Below are positions 33,411 to 42,092 of a DNA stretch of 64,000 nt, one piece after another. Each line of letters starts with the position of its first letter. The first letter of the stretch is position 1. Both the position numbers and the translations under genes were made by a program. Under the pieces are notes generated by a model that ran no database searches, was not told the origin of the DNA, and saw nothing but the letters and a program-made list of their open reading frames with translations. Source of the DNA: JBEKTY01 sp049515555 (lineage in GTDB: Bacteria > Planctomycetota > Planctomycetia > Pirellulales > Thermoguttaceae); the NCBI GenBank assembly GCA_049515555.1, contig JBEKTY010000056.1, positions 1-64,000 on the forward strand, written 5' to 3'.

Positions 33411-34622
33411 TCAGACGAATTGAGGGATTTTCAGGGTCTGCCCGCCCTGGGTTGCCGATTGATGGGCCACGATGCCGGCCACGGTCATGTTCAGGGCCAT
33501 GGCGATGTCCACGGGCGGCGGGCGGTCTTCGAGGATGGCCGTAACGAATTGGTTCATCAGGTGGCCGTGCGAGCCGCCGTGGCCGCCGGGCGCCACGCCG
33601 GGCGGCAGGGGCGGGCACTCCAGGTCGGGCAGGTTCTGCTCCAGGCCGCTGTAATGCGTGCCGACCATCGACCCGCGTTGGCCGCGAACGCGACCGGCCT
33701 CCTCTTCCGGTCCCGGCGTGTCCCAGCTTACGGTCATCCGCGCCATGCCACCCTCGCTGGTCCGCATCAGCGCGACTTCGGTGCCGAAGGGGTTCTTGTA
33801 ACGGTTGTTCTCCGGCCGCAGGTGCGGCACCAGGCTGGGCATTGCCAGGCAGGTTACCTCGGTGAAGCTGCCGCCGGTGACGCACACGTAATAGGCGTTG
33901 GAGTGGGTGGGATACCATTGGGGCGGCAGCCCCACCCGCCACTCCCGGAACGACGGGATCGGCTGCGAGCACCAGTGGAAGTATTCGCCCTCGCTGTAGA
34001 CGAGCTTGCCGAATCCGCCCGCGCGGTAGATCTGCCGCATGGCATGGCATTCGGCGTGGAAGGCCGAGGTCTCGAACATCATGTACTTCCGTGTGCCGGC
34101 CTTCACGGTCTGGTAAAGCTGGTGGGCCTCCTCCAGCGAGCCGAAGACGGCCGGCACGGCGCAGGCGACGTGCTTGCCGTGCTTCAGGGCGGCCATGCAA
34201 TGCCGGGCGTGGTTGGGGGCGTCGGTGGCCACGAACACGGCCTCCAGGCGGTCGTCCTCGACCATTTTTTCCAGCGAAGGATAGGTCTTGTCGCAGCGGC
34301 AGACCTTGGCCAGCTCCGCGCAGCGCGCGGGGATCAGGTCGGTGACGGCCGCCACGCTGACGTTGGGATGGTCCTGGAAGCCGAAGGCCGCGCCGAACTG
34401 GCAGACGCCATAGCCGGCGATGCCCACGCGGATCTTCCGGTCGGAGAGGCTTTGCCAGGCCCGCTTGGGTCGTGGGGCCGACTGCACGCCGGCCTGGCCC
34501 AGGATCTTAGCGCCGGGCGGTTGGTCTGCGGCGGCCTGGCCCCAGGCGCCCGCGGCGGCTGCGGCCAGCGAGCCCAGGCCGACGTTGCTCAAAAAAGTTC
34601 GTCGCGCAGTGTAACGAGCCAT
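33411..34622 (-). CDS. Gfo/Idh/MocA-family oxidoreductase, Tat-exported
   Basis: The 403-residue protein starts with a twin-arginine signal (TARRTFLSNVGLGSLAAAAAG). From about residue 63 it has the NAD(P)-binding Rossmann motif VGIAGYGVCQ, with the usual H/N-rich ATDAPNHARH and GKHVACAVPAV blocks (canonical EKP is here VPA). Such secreted sugar oxidoreductase homologues are numerous in planctomycetes. Substrate is unknown. The replaced lysine of the EKP motif makes ordinary dehydrogenase chemistry uncertain. Confidence 0.82.
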   Translation of the reverse strand: MARYTARRTFLSNVGLGSLAAAAAGAWGQAAADQPPGAKILGQAGVQSAPRPKRAWQSLSDRKIRVGIAGYGVCQFGAAFGFQDHPNVSVAAVTDLIPARCAELAKVCRCDKTYPSLEKMVEDDRLEAVFVATDAPNHARHCMAALKHGKHVACAVPAVFGSLEEAHQLYQTVKAGTRKYMMFETSAFHAECHAMRQIYRAGGFGKLVYSEGEYFHWCSQPIPSFREWRVGLPPQWYPTHSNAYYVCVTGGSFTEVTCLAMPSLVPHLRPENNRYKNPFGTEVALMRTSEGGMARMTVSWDTPGPEEEAGRVRGQRGSMVGTHYSGLEQNLPDLECPPLPPGVAPGGHGGSHGHLMNQFVTAILEDRPPPVDIAMALNMTVAGIVAHQSATQGGQTLKIPQFV

Positions 34623-34728
34623 GGCGGGTCCCTCCAGGGTGTTGGATTTGTTAGGGCGTAGCTTTCTCGACGGACGACGGGAGACGGGCGGGTGGTTAGG
34701 CGCCTCAAAGGATTAAGTTGACCAATTA

Positions 34729-34811
34729 GGGTGGCACGTCCCTGAGCGCAGCGAAGGGCGTGGCGAAAGCGAAAAACACGCCCTTCGCTGCGCTCAGGGA
34801 CGTGCCACCCT
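34729..34811. repeat. Long perfect hairpin between two genes (family G)
   Basis: GGTGGCACGTCCCTGAGCGC begins a stem of about 34 bp, closed by its inverse ending GCGCTCAGGGACGTGCCACC around a GCGAAAGCGAAAAA loop. It lies between glmS and the downstream oxidoreductase gene. Confidence 0.88.
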
Positions 34812-34875
34812 CGCTCGTATTTTTTTAAGTCGTTCTTTCGCGGTTCCTCGCCTCCGTCGTCCGTCCTCCGTCGCA

Positions 34876-36744
<1,869 letters not shown>

Positions 36745-36863
36745 ATTGAACGCCGCACTCAGGACCCGGGATCAGCCGCCTGCACCCCCCGCCGCATCCC
36801 CCACTGGTGGTTGGGGGCCGCAGGTGCCTCCGGCTCTTACAGAGTCTAACACATTATTAGGTG

Positions 36864-36869
36864 TATAAT
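36864..36869 (+). promoter_or_regulatory. Possible -10 element before the NusG-like gene
   Basis: TATAAT lies 27 bp before the start at 36896. No good -35 hexamer is found at 16-18 bp upstream, so this is weak support for a promoter. Confidence 0.3.
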
Positions 36870-36895
36870 ACCCAAGGAACGGGAGTTGACCACGG

Positions 36896-37453
36896 ATGCC
36901 AGTCCTTTCTAAAGAGCCCAGCCTGTATCCGGAGACCCTGCTGGACGGTCCCTCGTGGCAAGAGCCCGATCGCTCGTGGATGGTGCTGTACACGAAGCCC
37001 CGCCAGGAGAAGGCGGTTTCGCGGGAGCTGTTCCGCCGGCAGGTGCCCTTTTACCTGCCCCTGGTGCGGAAGACCCACCGCTACCGCGGGCGCAGACTGG
37101 CGGCCCACCTGCCGCTCTTCGACGGGTACGTCTTCTTGTTCGGCGCCGAGGCTGACCGAGCCAAGAGCCTGGCGACCAACCGGGTTCTGCGGGTCTTGGC
37201 CGTGGATGATCCCCAGCGGTTGGTGTTCGATCTGCGGCAGTTCCAGCAACTGATCGTGGCGGGCGCCCCCCTGACGGTCGAGAGCCGGCTGTTGCCCGGC
37301 CGGCGGGTGCGGGTCCGCAGCGGTCCTTTCGCGGGCATGGAGGGCACCGTCTTGCATCGCCGCGGCCGGGCCCGCCTGCTGGTGAGCATCAATTTCCTTC
37401 AGCAAGGGGCCTCGATCGAGATGGAGGATTTCCTCCTGGAGCCGATCGACTAG
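36896..37453 (+). CDS. NusG/RfaH-type transcription antiterminator
   Basis: The 185-residue protein has the NGN domain at about residues 27-125 (WMVLYTKPRQEKAVSRELFRR, LFDGYVFLF) and a KOW domain at about 130-182 (GRRVRVRSGPFAGMEGTVLHRRG). Specialised NusG paralogues such as RfaH, UpxY and LoaP let polymerase read long polysaccharide operons. Its place at the head of a 25-kb polysaccharide region suggests such a role. It is divergent from glmS and precedes gmhB by 11 bp. Confidence 0.85.
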   Translation: MPVLSKEPSLYPETLLDGPSWQEPDRSWMVLYTKPRQEKAVSRELFRRQVPFYLPLVRKTHRYRGRRLAAHLPLFDGYVFLFGAEADRAKSLATNRVLRVLAVDDPQRLVFDLRQFQQLIVAGAPLTVESRLLPGRRVRVRSGPFAGMEGTVLHRRGRARLLVSINFLQQGASIEMEDFLLEPID

Positions 37454-37464
37454 GCGGATGAGAA

Positions 37465-38157
37465 ATGGGCGCGGATCCAGCCCCTCAAGGCCCTCGACGC
37501 GGAGACGCGGAGACGCGGAGACGCGGGGAAGGAACGCTACGAAACGCGGTCCCCGCCTCCCCGCCTCCCCGCGTCCCCGCGTCCCCGCGTCCGCTGCAAC
37601 GGCCGGCCGCCTTCCTCGATCGCGACGGTGTGATCATCGAGAACCGCCCGGATTACGTGAAATGCTGGGAGGAGGTGCGGTTCCTCCCGGGCGCCCTGGC
37701 CGCGCTACGGCGGCTGGCCGCATCGCACCTGGCCGTGGTGATCGTCAGCAACCAGGCGTCTATCGGCCGGGGACTGCTGGCGGCCGCGGCCGCCTGGGAG
37801 ATCCACCGCCGGCTGGTGGCTGAAATCGAGCGCCACGGGGGTCGGATCGACGCCAGCTACTTCTGCCCGCACCGCCCCGAGAGCGGTTGCGATTGCCGCA
37901 AGCCCGCCGCGGGAATGTTGCACCAGGCCGCCGCCGAGCTGGATCTGGATGTCCGGCATTCCTGGATGGTGGGCGATGCCTTGAGCGACTTGCAGGCCGC
38001 CCGGGCCGCCGGCGCCCGGGCCGTGCTGGTGCGCACCGGCCGTGGCGCCCAGCAGGAGGCGCTCCTGTCCACGCCGGGCGCGGCCGACTGGTCCGTAGTG
38101 CCCGATCTGCCGGCCGCGGTCGATCACATCCTGCGGGCCTTGGATCCCAGGATTTAG
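37465..38157 (+). CDS. gmhB: D-glycero-D-manno-heptose 1,7-bisphosphate 7-phosphatase-like HAD protein
   Basis: The HAD phosphatase core starts at about residue 48 with FLDRDGVIIENRPDYV. It continues through VSNQASIGRG, the zinc-binding CPHRPESGCDCRKP and the motif-IV MVGDALSDLQAARAAG. It would remove a phosphate in heptose nucleotide synthesis for lipopolysaccharide or surface glycans. The first ~45 residues (DAETRRRGEG, PPRVPASPRPL) are translated from a CGCGGAGA/TCCCCGCG tandem palindrome, an in-frame insertion between the ATG at 37465 and the true domain start. The TAG stop lies in the target duplication of a family B element. Confidence 0.8.
   Translation: MGADPAPQGPRRGDAETRRRGEGTLRNAVPASPPPRVPASPRPLQRPAAFLDRDGVIIENRPDYVKCWEEVRFLPGALAALRRLAASHLAVVIVSNQASIGRGLLAAAAAWEIHRRLVAEIERHGGRIDASYFCPHRPESGCDCRKPAAGMLHQAAAELDLDVRHSWMVGDALSDLQAARAAGARAVLVRTGRGAQQEALLSTPGAADWSVVPDLPAAVDHILRALDPRI
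37493..37592. repeat. CGCGGAGACGCGG / CCCCGCGTC palindromic array (family K), inside a gene
   Basis: Three or four CGCGGAGA units face four CCCCGCCTC/CCCCGCGTC units around a short centre. The whole array is translated in frame near the N-terminus of the GmhB-like protein. Confidence 0.85.
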
Positions 38158-38338
38158 CCCGGATTATTCACCAATCGTTCGTAGTGACCGCATTCATGCG
38201 GTCCTTGACCGTTCGTAGTGACCGCATTCATGCGGTCCTTGACCGTTCGTAGTGACCGCATTCATGCGGTCCTTGACCTGTTCACATTCTCCGGACCCGA
38301 TAAATCGGGTCACTACGAGCCTCGGTGAATAATCCCGG
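38158..38338. mobile_element. MITE-like element family B (copy 5, with internal triplication)
   Basis: This copy is 181 bp rather than ~112 because the unit CGTTCGTAGTGACCGCATTC ... GGTCCTTGAC is present three times in tandem. TTAG flanks both sides (38154-38157 and 38339-38342). The left TTAG contains the TAG stop of gmhB. Confidence 0.92.
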
Positions 38339-38384
38339 TTAGGTCTCGGGCCTTCGGGACGCCCCTTTTTCATGCCTTTGCTCG

Positions 38385-39518
38385 TCAGCGAGACCGCCGG
38401 AGGCTGCAAACGGCCAGCCCCAGCAAAGCGGCGGCCAGCAGGGCGAGCGTCGAGGGCTCGGGCGTCGAGATGGGGGTCAGGAGGACGTAGTCTGCTTGCT
38501 GGAGGCCCGCCATTGTGCCGTAGCCCACTATCTGGCCCAAGTCGTTAATGTCGGTGGCGTCGGTAATGGTCCAGCCGGAGGCAGTGTCGATCAGGCCGTT
38601 GAGGTTCTGCATCGGCCCGCCGTTGTCGCTGATGAAGGCCTCGGGGACGTACTCCGGTCCCGCGGGCGGCGGGATGACGATGCCGGTCTCGGCCAGGCCC
38701 ACGATGATGCCCGAGGAGTTTATGGCCTTGGCGATGGCCTGGTTCCCGCCCAGGGTGCCGAGGTCTTCCAGCGGTCCGCCGCCGACGGAGAGGAACGCCC
38801 GGTAGTACCCGCTGCTGTTCTGGCACCAGCCCACGATGTTGCCGCTGTTGTTGACATCGAGCGCCCAGCCGAAGCTGCCGCCGCCGAGCGTGCCCAGATC
38901 GGTCGCGCCGCCGCTGAGGATGAACGGATGGTTCCCGCCACCGATACCCGCGGTGCCGACGATTTGCCCGGAGTCGTTAATCGCAGTCGCCAAACTGCCA
39001 GCCGCGCCGATTTGGGTTATTGTACCGGCGCTCCAGAGGACGGCCGCCGCCGTGTAACCCCGGGTGCCGCCGACGACCTGGCCCGCGTTGTTGATGTCCA
39101 TGCCATTGAACGACCCCAGGTCCTGCACAACGCCCGGCGCCGTCCACAGGACGGCCTCCGACCCGCTCTCCCCGACCACCTGCCCATGGTCATTGATGTG
39201 CTTCGCGGCACTGCCGTTTGAAGCGAGGTCCCCAAGATCGGTTCTGACTCCCCCGGAGATCAGCACCGCGTGCTGGTTCCCATCACTGCCGGTGTAGTTC
39301 CCGACCACTTGCCCGAGGTTATTGATAGCTGGGGCGAACCCGCCCCAGACGTTGTCGGAGCCGGCCCCCAGGTCCGTCACGGAGTAAATAACTGCCCCGC
39401 CCGCGTCGGCGGCGATCGCGACGAGGGCCAGGAATAACAGCGACTGCGCCGCGCGGCGCGGCGCAAACAGGGGGGTGCCGCTATCGGCGGGAAATACGAG
39501 ATGGTGGAGGGCTGCCAT
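38385..39518 (-). CDS. HAF-repeat protein with PEP-CTERM sorting signal
   Basis: The 377-residue secreted protein has a signal peptide (LLFLALVAIAADAGG). It has about seven extracellular HAF-type repeats, each with a variant of DLGxLGG...AxxINxxGQIVG (for example TDLGTLGGGSFGWALDVNNSGNIVG). It ends in STPEPSTLALLAAALLGLAVCSLRRSR: the PEP motif, a membrane helix and an Arg-rich tail that mark exosortase substrates. The start is ATG 39518 with GGAGAAATTGCC upstream. The exosortase gene lies 1.5 kb away on the other strand, so this protein is a likely client. Confidence 0.88.
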   Translation of the reverse strand: MAALHHLVFPADSGTPLFAPRRAAQSLLFLALVAIAADAGGAVIYSVTDLGAGSDNVWGGFAPAINNLGQVVGNYTGSDGNQHAVLISGGVRTDLGDLASNGSAAKHINDHGQVVGESGSEAVLWTAPGVVQDLGSFNGMDINNAGQVVGGTRGYTAAAVLWSAGTITQIGAAGSLATAINDSGQIVGTAGIGGGNHPFILSGGATDLGTLGGGSFGWALDVNNSGNIVGWCQNSSGYYRAFLSVGGGPLEDLGTLGGNQAIAKAINSSGIIVGLAETGIVIPPPAGPEYVPEAFISDNGGPMQNLNGLIDTASGWTITDATDINDLGQIVGYGTMAGLQQADYVLLTPISTPEPSTLALLAAALLGLAVCSLRRSR

Positions 39519-39565
39519 GGCAATTTCTCCAATACTGTTGAACGCTTCTATTATAACATCGCCTG

Positions 39566-39848
39566 TCACCTAAGAACGCTGGCGCCGCCGCCGGCGGCGA
39601 CCACGGCGTCAACGTAAGATGCGATTAGCTGCCGGGCCCCCTGCCAGTTGGGTGAGGCGTCCATATTGGCGTTCAACGCGGCTATGTTGAACTGCTTCGC
39701 CCAGCCGGGCGCGGTCGAGTGGGTTTCCCAGGGACCGGCGCCCAGGGACTCCAGGAAGGTGTTAAGCTGCACTGTGCTCGCGTTGGAGACGCTCGCGACC
39801 CCGTAGTCCGCGGCCGCCGCGAAATACGAGAGGGCGGAAGGCTATCAT
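39566..39848 (-). pseudogene. Remnant of a PEP-CTERM-type gene with duplicated leader
   Basis: The region upstream of the HAF gene holds a second copy of its leader: ATG at 39848 preceded by AACAGCAATGGAGCAGTTGCC, compared with AACAGTATTGGAGAAATTGCC before 39518. The first codons also match (LVF). That frame stops after about 28 codons. A second frame, open from about 39839 to 39566, reads VSNASTVQLNTFLESLGAGP and further non-low-complexity sequence. The pieces look like a duplicated leader joined to a fragment of another secreted protein, with a frame break between. Confidence 0.45.
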
Positions 39849-40311
39849 GGCAACTGCTCCATTGCTGTTAACATGACAGGCCTCCTTTCAGCCTGATACC
39901 TGACGACCCACGCAAAAGACACACCCGGCCACGATCACACAGAACAGGCGAGGCTCCAGCGAAGACGGCGATCCGCAGGAGGCCAAACCGGGTGCGGCAG
40001 TCAGGAAGCGGCGACGTCCACTCTGCCAAGCTCTCTCTCGCCGAGGAGGGCGGAGCCGCCCCTCTCTCATCCAGACGAGCTCAAACACGGTGGTGCAATG
40101 AGGTCACGTTCATTAAAACATACTTTGGAAACCTTGTCAACAAGGTGACCGAAAGATTCCTGGATTTGACGAAACGGTAACGAGTCACGCAGATTCTGGG
40201 CAAGCCCTCCCGCTAAGGCGGGGGTCAGACAGCGGGTCTTGCTTCGCGTTGATCGTCCCCCGCGAGGCGATATCCACGCGCACCGACGGCTTCTCCCCAG
40301 CCAGCCTTTAG

Positions 40312-40423
40312 CCGCGATTATTCACGAGGCTTGTAGTGACCCGATTTATCGGGTCTGGAGGGCGTGAACAGGTCAAGGACCGCATGAATGCGGTCACTAC
40401 GAACGATTGGTGAATAATCCGGG
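40312..40423. mobile_element. MITE-like element family B (copy 6)
   Basis: The 112-bp copy is in reverse orientation relative to copy 1. TTAG flanks both sides (40308-40311 and 40424-40427). It is not next to a gene stop codon. Confidence 0.92.
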
Positions 40424-40767
40424 TTAGTGGGGGTTGATCCACACCCTGGCGGCCCAGGTCTTGTCGAAAATACTTGCTAGTTATCCCGCTTTCGGCGAGA
40501 ATGAAGGTCTGGGGACTGGCGGTTCGCCCCGGTTTGAGCTTATCGACAAGCTGACGGGAGCCAGTCGCGGCGATTCGGTGGCGGTCTGCCCGCGCCAGCA
40601 GGTCTGCCGGGTGTGCGTTGCCTTTCGGCAACCCATGCATCGCGAAAACAACAGGCCGGCGGCTCGATCGGCGGCTGGCCGGGAGAGCACCCGGGGGACG
40701 GAAGCAGGTGATAAGTGCTTTCGCGGCAGGGGATAGGCGATCCGATTCCGCCGCCCGGGCTTGCCAG

Positions 40768-40783
40768 CGGCACGTCCTTTGCT
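40768..40783 (+). promoter_or_regulatory. Sigma-54 (-24/-12) promoter match
   Basis: CGGCACGTCCTTTGCT matches the -24/-12 consensus TGGCACG-N4-TTGCW at every fixed position except the first, with GG and GC exactly ten bases apart. It lies 208 bp upstream of the exosortase start, leaving a long leader. Exosortase/PEP-CTERM systems are often paired with PrsK/PrsR regulators of the sigma-54 type, which supports it. No such regulator is inside this window. Confidence 0.7.
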
Positions 40784-40990
40784 GACTTGGCTCGTGCCGC
40801 TATAGCGGTCGAGCGCGGGGCGAATCACCGCGGCCATGGTCCACGATTGACATTGTCGTGGAGCAGGGCGAGACTGGGGATTGCGGACCGCTATACTCCG
40901 CACGGTTTGAAATGATACGAATCGTAACAATAGGCGACCGGTCGTCTCACTCCTGGCCGCCGCGGGCATGAAACCTGGGAACTCTGGACG

Positions 40991-42052
40991 ATGAGCACGG
41001 TCGTCATACCGCCCTTGGCTCGATGGAAGCGTTGGTTACCCGGCTGGCCCGTGCTGGCCGCCTGGGGCATAGCCGTTGCGGTGCTGTTCTGGACCTACTG
41101 GCCGACGTTCGCCATGTTGGCGCGCAACTGGTGGCGCATGCCGGACTACCAGCACGGATTTCTGGTGCCGCTGTTTTCGGGCTTCCTGCTGTGGATCCGC
41201 CAGGACATGGTAGATCCCTGGCCGAGCAAAGGGTCGTGGTGGGCGTTGCCGTTTTTCGGCGCGTGGATACTGCTGCGGGCGGTCAACGCGATGCTGAATT
41301 ACGATCGCGACATCGACTCGATTTATCCGCTGTTGATCGGGCTGGCCTTGTTCCTGGGGGGGTGGCGGGCGCTGCGCTGGGCATGGCCGGCCATCGTCTT
41401 CCTGGTCTTCATGGTGCCGCTCCCCGCGTTCCTTTCGGTCATGTTGAGCCACCCCTTGCAGCGCATCGCCACCGTCACCAGCGTGTACACGCTGCAGACT
41501 CTGGGGATCTCGGCCATCGTGCCGGGCGACCAAGGGACGGTGATCCAGCTTCCGCCGCCCTGCACGCCGCTGGACATCGAGCGGGCCTGCAGCGGGTTGA
41601 GCATGCTCACCCTGTTCTTCGCGATTTGCGTGGGGACGGTCTTCGTGCTCCGCGTGCCGTGGTGGGAGAAAGTCGTCATCCTGGTCAGTGCCGTGCCGAT
41701 TGCCGTGTTGTCCAACGTGGCGCGGATTACGATCACCGGCATTCTCGCCGTGCTGATCAATTCGGAGAGGGGGCGGCAGTTCCACGATTGGGCCGGCTGG
41801 GTGATGATGATTTTCGCCATGTTGATGATCTGGGGTGAAATGGCTTTGATCTCCTGGCTGCTGTTGGAAGCGCCGACGGGCCAGCCGCTGGCGCTGGGCA
41901 GTCCGCGGGGGGCCATGGCCCGCCCGCGGTCCCCCGGCCAGCACCCCGGCCTGCCGGACCTGCCGGGGGAGCGGGCCCTGACCGCCACCACAACGCGGCC
42001 GCCTGGCGCGGCCGAAAATCCGGGAGACAGTGCACCGCCGTTCGACCGTTGA
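40991..42052 (+). CDS. Exosortase
   Basis: The 353-residue polytopic membrane protein has about eight hydrophobic segments. The catalytic triad expected for exosortases is visible: C200 in ERACSGLS, R245 in SNVARI, and H265 in HDWAGW. It would cleave PEP-CTERM proteins at the PEP motif and pass them to the outer envelope. The C-terminal 45 residues are a Pro/Arg-rich tail without similarity. The next gene (Wzc-like) begins 40 bp later. The HAF-repeat protein at 38385-39518 is a plausible substrate. Confidence 0.9.
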   Translation: MSTVVIPPLARWKRWLPGWPVLAAWGIAVAVLFWTYWPTFAMLARNWWRMPDYQHGFLVPLFSGFLLWIRQDMVDPWPSKGSWWALPFFGAWILLRAVNAMLNYDRDIDSIYPLLIGLALFLGGWRALRWAWPAIVFLVFMVPLPAFLSVMLSHPLQRIATVTSVYTLQTLGISAIVPGDQGTVIQLPPPCTPLDIERACSGLSMLTLFFAICVGTVFVLRVPWWEKVVILVSAVPIAVLSNVARITITGILAVLINSERGRQFHDWAGWVMMIFAMLMIWGEMALISWLLLEAPTGQPLALGSPRGAMARPRSPGQHPGLPDLPGERALTATTTRPPGAAENPGDSAPPFDR

Positions 42053-42092
42053 TACGTCCTTTTTCCGCTCTTCTTCCTGGGAACCAGCTTCC

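Larger units (their letters stand above)
39849..40990. other. Long non-coding region before the exosortase operon
   Basis: About 1.1 kb without a supportable gene. It holds one family B element (40312-40423) and a sigma-54-type promoter match (40768-40783). A weaker GG-N10-GC match on the minus strand (39911-39926, GGGTGTGTCTTTTGCG) precedes the remnant gene. The other open frames are GC-rich and without recognisable sequence. Confidence 0.6.

Noticed and set aside
36745..36895. glmS ribozyme upstream of glmS.
   Set aside because: The 150-bp leader on the minus strand shows no recognisable ribozyme core or cleavage site; such ribozymes are mainly known from Firmicutes.
40434..40736. Open frames in the 1.1-kb gap before the exosortase gene.
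   Set aside because: No ribosome-binding site, no recognisable sequence, and one starts inside the family B element's flank. The region is better explained as a long promoter leader.
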